From Inia geoffrensis (lineage: Eukaryota > Chordata > Mammalia > Artiodactyla > Iniidae), in contig CM070902.1 of NCBI GenBank assembly GCA_036417435.1, forward strand, positions 140,171,886-140,235,885: a DNA stretch of 64,000 nt, read 5' to 3'. Position 1 is the first letter of the stretch; each line of letters opens with the position of its first letter. A model generated the notes under the pieces. The model did not search any database and was not told the origin of the DNA. It was given only the letters and a program-made list of their open reading frames with translations. A program made the position numbers and the translations under genes. Below are positions 23,506 through 35,172 of the stretch, piece after piece.

Positions 23506-23559
23506 TCAACATAAGCCATTTTGTCTTATGAATTTTATCTTTGCATTCTCAAATAGAAA

Positions 23560-23850
23560 TTTATGGACTTGAGGACACGGGGAGGGGGAAGGGTAAGCTG
23601 GGACGAAATGAGAGAGTGGCATGGACATATATACACTACCAAATGTAAAATAGATAGCTAGTGGGAAGCAGCCAAGTAGCACAGGGAGATCAGCTCCGTG
23701 CTTTGTGACCACCTAGAGGGGTGGGAGGGAGATGCAAGAGGGAAGAGATATGGAGATATATGTATACGTATAGCTGATTCACTTTGTTATACAGCAGAAA
23801 CTAACACACCATTGTAAAGCAATTATACTCCAATAAAGATGTTAAAAAAA
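23560..23850 (+). mobile_element. L1 3' end, 5'-truncated, sense to LRBA
   Basis: About 290 bp matching the reverse complement of the other young L1 3' ends of the window (AGCTAGTGGGAAGCAGCCAA, GAAACTAACACACCATTGTA, TTATACTCCAATAAAGATGTT) followed by oligo-A. It supplies an AATAAA polyadenylation signal (CCAATAAAGATG, 23831 region) in the sense direction of LRBA. Confidence 0.92.
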
Positions 23851-24496
23851 ATTTATGTGTAACACTTTCAGTTTTGTCTTTCTGAAGATCTTTCTTTAGC
23901 CTTACATTTCCTGATTCCTGTTTCTTTTGCACCTGAGAGTTACTCTTGGAAACTTTCTATGCAAGTTTTTCTAACCTGTGTGTTTCCATATAATATCAAT
24001 CTCAGCATTCTTGTAATCTGTTAATCAGTTTATAAATAAGACAGTTATGTATGGCAGTAATACCTGTAATGTTTCAAAATATTATAGGATTACATTATAT
24101 AATGTATATGTATTATTTATGGAAGCTTTTTTACCTCATTGTGACATTGGTGTGCCTGTTACAAGCATACATTTTTTGAAGATATTTCAGCCTATTCTTC
24201 TTCTGAGGTTACCTTTTATTCATTTTTTACTTTTGTTCTCATAATATCCTACTTGCTTGTGGCCCCTATGTAGCCAGGCAGTACCTGCAGAAAGAAGAGA
24301 GTGTTTTGAAAGGATATTTGTGATATTTGAATGCTTCACACAAAATGCACAGTTTTCTTTGGAAAGTTTTATTGCTCATATTATTTTTTTCTTTATAATT
24401 TTTCCTTAATAACCATTTTAGATTTGAAGCTTTCTAGAATAATTGTACTCTATTGGCATTGAGCTTATCATTTGTCTCCAACATAAAAAAGTATGC
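23851..24496. other. Intronic sequence with nothing recognised
   Basis: Unassigned AT-rich intron. Confidence 0.4.
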
Positions 24497-24498
24497 TT

Positions 24499-24860
24499 GG
24501 GACTTCCCTGGTGACGCAGTGGTTAAGAATCTGCCTACCAGGTGACACAGGTTGGAGCCCTGGTGTGGGAAGATCCCACACGCTGCAGAGTAGCTAAGCC
24601 CGTGCTCGACAACTACTGAGCCTGCGCTCTAGAGCCTACAAGCCACAGCTACTGAGCCCATGTGCCACAACCACCAAACCTGCACGCCTGTAGCCTGTAC
24701 TCTGCAACAAGAGAAGACACTGCGATAAGAAGCCCGCGCACCACAATGAAGAGTAGTCCCTGCTCACTGCAACTAGAGAAAGCCCATGCGCAGCAACGAG
24801 GACCAAGTGCAACCATAAATAAATAAATAAATAAGTAAATAAATAAGTAAGTAAGTAAGT
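24499..24860 (+). mobile_element. CHR-type SINE (long form)
   Basis: Head GGGACTTCCCTGGTGACGCA at the left, full modular body, and a tail of AAAT units changing to (AAGT)n at 24841-24860. An imperfect flank similarity AAAAAGTAT / AAAAACGTAT may be the target-site duplication. Confidence 0.93.
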
Positions 24861-24910
24861 GAAAAACGTATCCAGATCCACCCTTTAAATATATATATTT
24901 AAATATATAG

Positions 24911-25695
24911 TTTTTTAAAAACATCTTTATTGGAGTGTAATTGCTTTACAATGTTGTGTTAGTTTCTGCTGTATAACAAAGTGAATCAGCTATACGTATA
25001 CATATACCCCCATATCCACTCCCTCTTATGCCTCCCTCCCACCCTCCCTATCCCACCCATCTAGGTGGTCACAACGTACTGATCTGATCTCCCTGTGCTG
25101 TGTGGCTGCTTCCCACTAGCTATCTATTTTACATCTGGTAGTGTATATATGTCAGTGCTAGTCTCTCACTTCATCCCAGTTTACCCTTCCCCCTCCCTGT
25201 GTCCTCAAGTCCATTCTCTACATCTGTGTCTTTATTTCCGTCCTGCCCCTAGGTTCTTCAGAACCAGTTTTTTTTTTTTTTTTTAGATTCCATATATATG
25301 TGTTAGCATATGGTATTTATTTTTCTTTTTCTGACTTACTTCACTCTGTATGACAGACTCTAGGTCCATCCACCTCACTACAAATAACTCAATCTTGTTT
25401 CTTTTTATGGCTGAGTAATATTCCATTGTATGTATGTGCCACATCTGCTTTATCCATTCCTCTGTCGATGGACACTTAGGTTGCTTCCATGTCCTGACTA
25501 TTGTAAATAGTGCTGCAGTGAACATTGTGGGACATGTTTCTTTTTAAAATATGGTTTTCTCAGGGTATATGCCCAGTAGTGGGATTGCTGGGTCTTATGG
25601 TAATTCTATTTTTAGTTTTTTAAGGAACCTCCATACTGTTTTCCATAGTGGCTGTATCCATTTACATTCCCACCAACAGTGCAAGAGGGCTCCCT
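24911..25695 (-). mobile_element. 5'-truncated L1 3' end
   Basis: It begins at the left with AACATCTTTATTGGAGTG (reverse complement of the L1 tail) and runs into the ORF2 C-terminus. The minus-strand frame 25525-25283 ends in the usual KYHMLTHIYGI. It stops at CAGTGCAAGAGGGCTCCCTTT, so only about 785 bp of the element was inserted. Confidence 0.92.
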
Positions 25696-26037
25696 TTAAA
25701 AAATAAAGTATTCTCATGAGATTAATTTCTTTTTCACGCATATTATAACTTTATTATTTATAATTCTTTGAGATAGTAATGTGTCCATTCTATTTACTTA
25801 TATGTATCTTGAAAGTGGGGCAGTTCAACTACACAGCTTTTGGAACTTTCAGAGAAAAGGTGTTTTAAATATATTTAGTGACTCATTTTTTCCCTTAAAC
25901 ATAGCTTTTAAAGGAAACTTAAAGTATTTATGGGTAAATTATTTTTAGAAAGCTTTCAAATCCTCTACTCTCATGTTTCAGTGAGAGAGAGCATATGTAT
26001 ACATTGAATATGTGCTTTTTAATTTTTTTTCTTAATG
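25696..26037. other. Intronic sequence with nothing recognised
   Basis: Short unassigned stretch between an L1 and a SINE. Confidence 0.4.
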
Positions 26038-26051
26038 CAACATTCATTTTA

Positions 26052-26328
26052 TTTTACTTTATTTTATTTTATTTATTTGGTTGCGCTGGCTCTTAGTTGT
26101 GGCAGGTGGGCTTCTTAGTTGCGGCATGTGAGATCCTTAGTTGTGGCAGTCAGGCTCCTTAGTTGTGGTTTGTGGGCTCTTTAATTGCAGCTTGCTGGTT
26201 CCTTAGTTGTGGCATGCGAACTCTTAGTTGCGTCATGCGTGTGGGATCTAATCCCTGGCCAGGGATTGAACCGGGCCCCCTGCATTGGGAGCTTGCAGTC
26301 TTAACCACTGCGCCACCAGGGAAGTCCC
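26052..26328 (-). mobile_element. CHR-type SINE with repeated internal modules
   Basis: T-rich tail left, head CGCCACCAGGGAAGTCCC right. The 14-bp duplication CAACATTCATTTTA / CAACATTCAGTTTA lies at 26038-26051 and 26329-26342 (one mismatch). The body is made of TCCTTAGTTGTGGC-like units as in the SINE at 8105. Confidence 0.93.
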
Positions 26329-26569
26329 CAACATTCAGTTTAAATCTGCCTCCGGAAGTATCAATTGTGTTATTACATAAATTTGGCTCTATGATTTTTT
26401 CATGTTTTATGGAATATCTTATACATATAAAAGAATATATGTGTATGTGTATGCATGATGTCGACAGAAATGCCTACGTAAATTATAATAACAAGAAATT
26501 GTAAATTATAAGTAACAGTAATTATTGTAAATTATAAATAACAAGAAAACAAAAACTTTGTAGTATGAT

Positions 26570-27635
26570 CTTTAACAGCTTTATTGATTTATTATCCCCA
26601 TATCATATGATTCATTCATTTAAAGTGTTCAGTGAATGGTTAAGTGTGTTCACCAAGATGTGTAACCATTATCACAATCAATTTTAGAAATTTTCTTCAC
26701 ACCCAGAAGAAACCCTGCACTCCTTAGCAGTCACTGGACACATTTCACTGCAAAATCCCAGGCCTAGGCAACTGCTGTTCTACTTTCTGTCTATATGGAT
26801 TTGTCTCTTCTGGACAGTTCATGCAAGTGGAATCATGTGATGTCTGGACTTTTGTGATTGGCTTTTTCTACTTACCACTACTGTTTTCAAGATCCATTCA
26901 TGTTGTAGTGTGTATCACTGCTTCATTACTTCTTTTTTTTTTTTGTGGTACGCGGGCCTCTCACTGTTGTGGCCTCTCCTGTTACGGAGCACAAGCTATG
27001 GACGCGCAGGCTCAGCGGCCATGGCTCACAGGCCCAGCCGCTCCGCGGCATGTGGGATCTTCCCAGACCGGGACCGGGGCATGAACCCGTGTCCCCTGCA
27101 TCGGCAGGCGGACTCTCAACCACTGCGCCACCAGGGAAGCCCAGCTTCATTTGTTTTAATGGCTTACTAATATTGAAAGAATATAGCACATTTTGTTTAA
27201 TTATTCTTTAATCAGTGGGTTTTGAGTTGATTCCACTTTTGGGGAATGCTTTATGGGCTTTTATGTGCAAGTTTTTATGTGTACTTATGTTTTCATTTCT
27301 CTTGGAAATGAAGGAGTGGAATTGCTGAGTCATATTGTCTATGTTCAACTGTTTGAGGGATTCCCAGTTTGTTTTCCAAAGTGACTATATTTATTTCATA
27401 ATCCCATCAGCAATTTGGTAGGGTTCAAGTTTCTCCACTTGCTTGCCAACACTTGTTAATGTCTGTCTTTTTGATTATAGCCATCCTAGTGGGTGTTAAG
27501 TAATATCTCGTTGTGGTTTTGATGTGCGTTACCTTCATGACTGATGATGCTGAGCATCATTCCATGTCCTTATGGCCATTTGCATATCTTCTTTGGAGAC
27601 ATGTTCATTCAGATCTTTTGCCCATGTAAAAATTG
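26570..27635 (-). mobile_element. Old L1 3' half (first part; continues at 35173)
   Basis: Ancient L1 phrases in reverse orientation: GATTTGTCTCTTCTGGACAG, GGAATCATGTGATGTCTGG, GTGGAATTGCTGAGTCATAT, CATTCAGATCTTTTGCCCAT. The next expected sequence of the old element (AGTTCTTTATATATTCTGGAT-like) is found only at 35185, so the block 27636-35172 was inserted into it or replaced part of it. A SINE interrupts it at 26928-27143. Confidence 0.75.
26928..27143 (-). mobile_element. CHR-2-like SINE (short form)
   Basis: Oligo-T left, GTGGTACGCGGGCCTCTCAC, head CACCAGGGAAGCCC right. Short duplication GCTTCATT at 26920-26927 and 27144-27151. Confidence 0.93.
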
Positions 27636-28674
27636 CATTTTTCATAGTGTTGTGGTCGGAAAAGATACTTGATACAATTTCAATTTTCTTAAATTTACCA
27701 AGGCTTGATTTGTGACCAAAGATATGATCTATCCTAGAGAATGAATGTTCCATGAGCACTTGAGAAAAATGTGTATTCTGTTGTTTTTGGATGGAGTGTC
27801 CTATAAATATCAATTAAGTCCATCTTGTTTAATGTATCATTTAAAGCTTGCTTTTCCTTATTTATTTTCACTTTGGATGATCTGTCCATTGGTGAAAGTG
27901 GGGTGTTAAAGTCCCCTACTATGAATGTGTTACTGTTGATTTCCCCTTTTATGGCTGTTATCATTTGCCTTATATATTGAGGTGCTCCTATGTTGGGTGC
28001 ATAAATATTTACAATTATTATATCTTCTTCTTGGATAGATCGCTTGATCATTATGTAGTGTCCTTCTTTGTCTCTTCTAATAGTCTTTCTTTTAAAGTCT
28101 ATTTTGTCTGATATGAGAATTGCTTCTCCAGCTTTCTTTTGGTGTCAATTTGCATGAAATATCTTTTTCCATCCCCTTACTTTCAGTCTGTATGTGTCTC
28201 TAGGTCTGAAGTGGGTCTCTTGTAGACAGCATATATATGGGTGTTGTTTTTGTATCCATTCAGCCAACCTTTGTCTTTTGGTGGGAGCATTTAGTTCATT
28301 TACATTTAAGGTAATTATCAATATGTATGTTCCGATTCCCATTTTCTTAATTGTTTTGGGTTCGATATTGTAGGTGTTTTCCTTCTCTTGTGTTTTTTGC
28401 CTGGAGAAGTTCCTTTAGCATTTCTTGTAAAGCTGGTTTGGTGGTGCTGAACTCTCTCAGCTTTTGCTTGTCTGTAAAGGTTTTAATTTCTCCATCCAAT
28501 CTGAATGAGATCCTTGCTGGCTAGAGTAATCTTGGTTGCAGGTTTTTCTCTTTCATCACTTTAAATATGTCCTGCCAGTCCCTTCTGGCTTGCAGAGTTT
28601 CTGCTGAAAGATCAGCTGTTAACCTTATGGGGATCCCCTTGTGTGTTATTTGTTGTTTTTACCTTGCTGCTTTT

Positions 28675-28883
28675 TTTTTTTTTTTTTTGGTGGTACACGG
28701 GCCTCTCACTGTTGTGGCCTCTCCTGTTGTGGAGCACAGGCTCCGATCGTGCAGGCTCAGTGGCCATGGCTCACGGGCCCAGCTGCTCCGCGGCATGTGG
28801 GATCTTCCCAGACCGGGGCACGAACCTGTGTCCCCTCCATTGGCAGGCGGACTCTCATCCACTGTGCCACCAGGGAAGCCCTC
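28675..28883 (-). mobile_element. CHR-2-like SINE inside L1 ORF1
   Basis: The 13-bp duplication CCTTGCTGCTTTT lies at 28662-28674 and 28884-28896. Short-form SINE. It interrupts ORF1 after the KENTLKAAR segment; translation then runs into SINE sequence and stops. The SINE is therefore younger than this L1. Confidence 0.95.
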
Positions 28884-29891
28884 CCTTGCTGCTTTTAATG
28901 TGTTTTCTTTGTATTTAATTTTTGACAGTTTGATTAATATGTGTCTTGACGTATTTCTCCTTGGATTTATCCTGTATGGGACTCTCTGTGCTTCCTGGCC
29001 TTGATTCACTATTTCCTTTCCCATATTAGGGAAGTTTTCAACTATAATCTCTTCAAATATTTTCTCAGTCCCTTTCTTTTCCTCATCTTCTTCTGGAACC
29101 CCTATAATTCGAATGTTGGTGCGTTTAATGTCCCAGAGGTCTCTGAGACTGTCCTCAATTCTTTTCATTCTTTTTTCTTTATTCCATTCTGCAGTAATTA
29201 TTTCCACTATTTTATCTTCCAGGTCACTTATCCATTCTTCTGCCTCACTTATTCTGCTATTGATCCCATCTAGAGTATTTTTAATTTCATTTATTGTGTT
29301 GTTCATCGTTGCTTGTTTCATCTTTAGTTCTTCTAGGTCCTTGTTAAATGTTTCTTGCATTTTGTCTATTCTATTTCCTAGATTTTTGATCATCTTTACT
29401 ATCATTATTCTGAATTCTTTTTCAGGTAGACTGCCTATTACCTCTTCATTTGTTAGGTCTGGTGCATTTTTATCTTTCTCCTTCATCTGCTGTGTGTTTT
29501 TCTGTCTTCTCATTTTGCTTATCTCACTGTGTTTGGGGTCTCCTTTCTGCAGGCTGCAGGTTTTTAGTTCCTGTTGTTTTTGGTGTCTGTCCCCAGTGGC
29601 TAAAGTTGGTTTAGTGGGTTTTGTAGGCTTCCTGGTGGAGAGGACTAGTGCCTGTGTTCTGGTGGATGAGGCTGGACGTTGTTTTCTGGTGGGCAGGTCT
29701 ATGTCTGGTGGTGTGTTTTGGGGTGTCTGTGGACTTACTATGATTTTAGGCAGCCTCTCTGCTAATGGGTGGGGTTGTGTTCCTGTCTTGCTAGTTGTTT
29801 GGCATAGGGTGTCCAGCACTGTAGCTTGCTGGTCGTTGAGTGAAGCTGGGTGCTGGTGTTGAGATGGAGATCTCTGGGAGATATTCGCCAT
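28675..29891 (-). pseudogene. L1 ORF1 with unusually long open upstream frame, disrupted by SINE
   Basis: The frame is open from 29891 to beyond the SINE. The conventional ORF1 start (MRRQKNTQQMKEK) is at 29513; a further 126 codons upstream in the presumed 5'UTR are also open and in frame. The ORF1 part shows the coiled coil (EELKMKQATMNNTINEIKN, EEWISDLEDKIVE), then the RRM/C-terminal domain (FEEIIVENFPNMGKEIVN, RINPRRNTSRHILIK). The SINE ends it. ORF1 protein would bind L1 RNA as a trimer. Confidence 0.8.
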
Positions 29892-30045
29892 CTGATATTA
29901 TGTGGAGCTGGGAGGTCTCTTGTGGACCAGTGTCCTGAAGTTGGTTCTCCCACCTAAGAGGCACAGCACTGACTCCTGGCTGCAGCAACAAGAGCCTTTC
30001 ATCCACATGGCTCAGAATAAAAGGGAGGAAAAGTAGAAAGAAAGA

Positions 30046-30115
30046 ATTAGTAGAAGTAGAAAGAAAGAAAGAAAGAAAGGAGGGAGGGAGGGAGGAAGGA
30101 AGGAGGGAAGGAAGG
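30046..30115. repeat. GAAA/GGAA simple repeat in L1 5'UTR
   Basis: A purine-rich run (GAAAGAAAGAAAGAAAGGAG then GGAA units). The equivalent position in the L1 at 10116 carries a shorter GAAA run at about 16650-16680, so it expanded locally. Confidence 0.9.
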
Positions 30116-31064
30116 AAAAAAAGAAAGACCGAAGATAAAGTAAAATAAAGTGAGATAAAATTTAATAAAGTTATTAAAATAAAAAATAATTATTAAGAAA
30201 AAAAAAACCGACAGATAGAACCCTAGGAAAAATGGTGGAAGCAAAGCTATACAGACAAAATCTCACACAGAAGCGTACACATACACACTCACAAAAAGAG
30301 GAAAAGGGAAAAACATCATAAATCTTGCTCTCACAGTCCACCTCCTCAATTTCGGATGATTCGTTGTCTATTCATGCATTCCACCGTGCAGGGTACATCC
30401 AGTTGATTGTGGAGCTTTAATCCGCTGCTTCTGAGGCTGCTGGGAGAGATTTCCTTTTCTCGTCTTTGTTCTCACAGCTCCCAGGGGCTCACCTTTGGAT
30501 TTGGCCCCGCGTCTACGTGTAGGTTGCTGGTGGGCGCCTGTTCTTCACTCAGACAGGACGGGGTTGAAAGAGCAGCTGCTTCGGGGACTCTAGCTCACTC
30601 AGGCCGGGGAGAGGGAGGGGCACGGAGTGTGGGGCGCGCCTGGGGCGGCAGAGGCTGGCGTGACGTTGCACCAGCCTGAGGCGTGCCCTGCGTTCTCCCG
30701 GGGAAGTTATCCCTGGATTCCGGGACCCTGGCAGTGGTGGGCTGCAGAGGCTACTCGGAAGAGGGGTGTGGATAGTGACCTGTGCTCGCACACAGGCTTC
30801 TTGGTGGCAGCAGCAGCAACCTTAGCATCTCATGCCGGTCTCTGGGGTTCATGCGTGCTTTTAGCCGCGGCTCACTCTCTTCTCTGGAGCTCCTTTAAGC
30901 AGCGCTCTTAATCCCCTCTCCTCGTGCACCAGGAAACAGAGAGGGAAGAAAAAGCCACTTGCCTCTTCAGCAGGTCCAGACTTTTCCTTGGACTCCCTCC
31001 GGCTAGCCGTGGTGCACTAACCCCCGGCAGGCTGTGTTCACGCCGCCAACCCCAGTCCTCTGCT

Positions 31065-34000
31065 GAGATTATTTTTGTGTATGGTGTTAGGGAGTGTTCT
31101 AATTTCATTCTTTTACATGTAGCTGTCCGGTTTTCCCAGCACCACTTATTGAAGAGGCTGTCTTTTCTCCATTGTATATCCTTGCCTCCTTTGTCATAGA
31201 TTAATTGACCATAGGTGCGTGGGTTTATCTTTGGGCTTTCTATATTGTTCCATTGATCTATGTTTCTGTTTTTGTGCCAGTACCATACTGTCTTGATTAC
31301 TGTAGCCTTGTAGTATAGTGTGAAGTCAGGGAGTCTGATTCCTCCTGCTCCGTTTTTTCCCCTCAGGACTGCTTTGGATATTCGGTGTCCTTTGTGTCTC
31401 CAAACACATTTTAAGATTTTTTGTTCTAGTTCCGTAAAAAATTCCATTGGTAATTTGATGGGGATTGCATTGAATCTGTAGATTGCTTTGGGTAGAATAG
31501 TCATTTTCACAATATTGATTCTTCCACTTCAGGAACATGGTATATCTCTCCATCTGTTGGTAACATCTCTAATTTGTTTCATCAGTGTCTTATAGTTTTC
31601 TGCATACAGGTCTTTTGTCTCCCTAGGTAGGTTTATTCCTAGGTATTTTACTGTTTTTGTTGCAATGGTAAATGGGAGTGTTTCCTTAATTTCTCTTTCA
31701 GATTTTTCATCATTAGTGTATAGGAATGCAAGAGATTTCTGTGCATTAATTTTGTGTCCTGCAACTTTACCAAATTCATTGATTAGCTCTAGTAGTTTTC
31801 TGGTGGCATTTTTAGGATTCTCTATGTTTAGTATCATGTCATCTGCAAACAGTGACAGTTTTACCTGTTCCTTTCCAATTTGTATTCGTTTTATTTCTTT
31901 TTCTTCTCTGATTGCTATGGCTAGGATTTCCAAAACTATGTTGAATAATAGTGGTGAGAGTGGACATCCTTGTCTTAGAGGAAATGCTTTCAGTTTTTCA
32001 CCATTGCTAATAATGTTTGCTGTGGGTTTGTTGTATATGGGCTTTAATATGTGGAGGTAGGTTCCTTCTATGCCCACTTTCTGGAGGGTTTTTATCATAA
32101 ATGGGTGTTGAATTTTGTCAAAAGCTTTTTCTGCATGTATTGAGATCATCATATGGTTTTTATTCTTCAGTTTGTTAGTATGGTGTATCATATCGATTCA
32201 TTTGAATATACTGAAGAATCCTTGCATTCTTGGGATAAACCCCACTTGATCCTGGTGTATGATCCTTTTAATGTGCTGCTGTTGGATTCTGTTTGCTAGT
32301 ATTTTGTTGAGGACTTTTGCATGTATGTTCATGATATTGGCCTGTAGTTTTCTTTCTATGTGACATCTTTGTCTGGTTTTGTTATCAGGGTGATGGTGGC
32401 CTCGAAGAATGAGTTTGTGAGTGTTCCTCCTGTTGCTATATTCTGGAGGAGCTTGAGAAGAATAAGTGTTAGCTGTTCTCTAAATGTTTGATAGAATTCA
32501 CCTGTGAAGCCATCTGGTCCAGGACTTTTGTTTGTTGGAAGATTTTTAATCACAGTTTCAATTTCATTACTTGTGATTGGTCTGTTCATATTTTCTGTTT
32601 CTTCCTAGTTCAGTCTTGGAAGGTTATACCTTTCTAAGAATTTGTCCATTTCTTCCAGGTTGTCCATTATATTGGCATAGAGTTGCTTGCAGTAGTCTCT
32701 TAGGATGTTTTGTATTTCTGTTGTGTCTATTGTAACTTGTCCTTTTTCAGTTCTAATTTTATTGATTTGAGTCTTTTCTCTCTTTTTCTTGATGAGTCTG
32801 GCTAATGGTTTATCAATTTTATCTTCTCAAAGAGCCAGCTTTTAGTTTTACTGATCTTTGCTATTGTTTTCTTTGTATTTCATTTATTTCTGCTCTGATC
32901 TTTATAATTTCTTTCCTTCTGCTAACTCTTGGTTTTGTTTGCTCTTCTCTCTCTAGTTCCTTTAGGTTTAAGGTTAGATTGTTTATTTGATATTCTTCTT
33001 GTTTCTTGAGGTAGACTTGTATAGTTATAAACTTCCCTCTTAGAACTACTTTTGCTGTATCCCACAGGTTTTGGATCGTCATGTTTTCATTGTCATTTGT
33101 CTCTAGGTATTTTTTGATTTCCTATTTGATTTCTTCTGTGATCTCCTGGTTATTTAATAATGTATTGTTTAGCCTCCATGTGTTTGTGTTTTCTATGTAT
33201 TTTCCCCTGTAATTGATTTCTAATCTCATAGCGCTATGGTCAGAAAGGATGCTTGATGTGATTTCAGTTTTCTTAAATTTATTGAGGCTTGATTTGTGAC
33301 CCAGGATGTGATCTATTTTGGAGAATGTTCTGTGTGCACTTGAGAAGAAAGTGTAATCTGCTGTTTTTGGATGGAATGTCCTATAAATACAAATTAAATC
33401 TATCTGGTCTATTGTGTCATTTAAAGCTTCTGTTTCCTTATTTATTTTCATTTTGGATGATCTGTCCATTGGTGTAAGTGAGGTGTTAAACTCCCCCACT
33501 ATTATTGTGTTAGTGTCGATTTCCTCTTTTATAGCTGTTAGCAGTTGCCTTGTATATTGAGGTGCGCCTATGTTGGGTGCATATATATTTATAATTGTTA
33601 TATCTTCTTTTTGGATTGATCCCTTGATCATTATGTAGTGTCCTTCCTTGTCTCTTGTAACATTCTTTATCTTAATATCTATTTTATCTGATATGAATAT
33701 TGCTACTCCAGCTTTCTTTTGATTTCCATTTGCATGGAATCTCTTTTTCCATCCCCTCACTTTCAGTCTGTGTATGTCCCTAGGTCTGAAATGGGTCTCT
33801 TGTAGACAGTGCATATATATGGGTCTTGTTTTTGTATCCATCCAGCAAGCCTGTGTCTTTTGCTTGGAGCAGTTAATCCATTCATATTTAAAGTAATTAT
33901 CGATATGTATGTTCCTATGACCATTTTCTTGATTGTTTTGGTTTTTTTTGTGTGTGTGTGGTATGCGGGTCTCTCACTGTTGTGGCCTCTCCTGTTGCGG

Positions 34001-35172
34001 AGCAGAGGCTCTGCACATGTTGGCTTAGCGGCCATGGCTCACGGGCCCAGCCGCTCCACGGCATGTGGGATCTTCCCATACCGGGGCACGAACCCATGTC
34101 CCCTGCATCGGCAGGTGGACTCTCAACCATTGCGCCGCCAGGGAAGCCCCTGGGTTTGTATTTGTAGGTCCTTTTCTTCTCTTGTGTTTCCCACTTAGAG
34201 AAGTTCCTTTAGCATTTGTTATAGAGCTGGTTTGGTGGTGCTGAATTCTCTTAGCTTTTGCTTGTCTGTAAAGCTTTTGATTTTTCATCAAATCTGACTG
34301 AGATTCTTGCCGGGTAGAATAATCTTGGCTGTAGGTTCTTCCCTTTCACCACTTTAGGTATGTCATGCCACTCCCTTCTGGCTTGTAGAGTTTCTGCTGA
34401 GAAATCAGCTGTTAATCTTATGGGAGTTCCCTTGTATGTTATTTGTCATTTTTCCCTTGCTGCTTTCAATAAATTTTCTTTGTCTTTAACTTTTGCCAAT
34501 TTGATTACTATGTGTCTCGGCGTGTTTCTCCTTGGGTTTATCTTATGTGGGACTTGCTGCACTTCCTGGACTTGGGTGGCTCCTTTGTTTCCCATGTTAG
34601 GGAAATTTTCGACTATAATCTGTTCAAATATTTTCTCTCGTTCTTTCTCCCTCTCTTCTCCTTCTGAGACCCCTATAATGCGAATATTGTTGTGTTTAAT
34701 GTTGTCCCAGAGGTCTCTTAGGCTGTCTTTATTTCTTTTCATTCTTTTTTCTTTAATCTGTTCCGCAGCAGTGAATTCCACCATTCTGTCTTCCAGGTCA
34801 CTCATCTGTTCTTCTGCCTCAGTTATTCTGCTATTGATTCCTTCTAGTGTAGTTTTCATTTCAGTTATTGTATTGTTCGTCTCTGTTTGTTTGTTCTTTA
34901 ATTCTTCTAGGTCTTTTTTAAACATTTCTTGCATCTTCTCCATCTATGCCTCCATCCTTTTTCCAAGGTCCTGGATCATCTTCACTATCATTATTCTGAA
35001 TTCTTTTTCTGGAAAATTGCCTATCTCCACTTCATTTAGTTGTTTTTCTGGTTTTATCTTGTTCCTTCATCTGTTACATTGTCCTCTGCCTTTTCATCTT
35101 GTCTGTCTTTCTGTGAATGTGTTTTTTGTTCCACAGGCTGCAGAATTGTAGTTCTTCTTGCTTCTGCTGTCT
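31065..35172 (-). mobile_element. Chimeric L1 block, piece 2: ORF1 to ORF2, both ends missing
   Basis: On the minus strand: partial ORF1 (34943-34446, with INPRRNTPRHIVIKLAKVKD), spacer with a SINE, endonuclease (33841-33122, [19 protein letters not shown]), RT (32191-31529, [12 protein letters not shown]) and part of the ORF2 C-terminal half. It then joins directly to the 5'UTR of piece 1 at 31064/31065. It lacks its own 5'UTR and its 3' end. Wording differs consistently from the other young L1s (for example in ORF1), suggesting a different, probably older subfamily. Confidence 0.85.
33944..34149 (-). mobile_element. CHR-2-like SINE in the L1 inter-ORF spacer
   Basis: T/GT-rich tail at the left (GTGTGTGTGTGG), head CCGCCAGGGAAGCCCC at the right, between ORF1 and ORF2 of piece 2. 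The flanks reconstruct the usual L1 spacer TTGTTTTGGGTTTGTAT, giving a short target-site duplication (TTGGTTT / TGGGTTT). Confidence 0.9.

Larger units (their letters stand above)
27636..31064 (-). mobile_element. Chimeric L1 block, piece 1: 5'UTR to endonuclease, no 3' end
   Basis: On the minus strand this runs from a truncated L1 5'UTR (31064) through ORF1 (ATG about 29513) to the ORF2 endonuclease (ATG 28342; fragments 28342-28145 and 28051-27734 with VGDFNTPLSP), and stops abruptly at 27636 inside ORF2. RT, 3'UTR and tail are absent. Normal insertions are truncated at the 5' side, so missing the 3' side means later deletion, recombination or a break-repair event. A SINE sits in ORF1 at 28675-28883. 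Confidence 0.88.

Noticed and set aside
28659..29004. Open frames around the SINE in L1 ORF1 (plus strand, up to 145 codons)
   Set aside because: Antisense reading of L1 ORF1 plus SINE; no independent gene signature.
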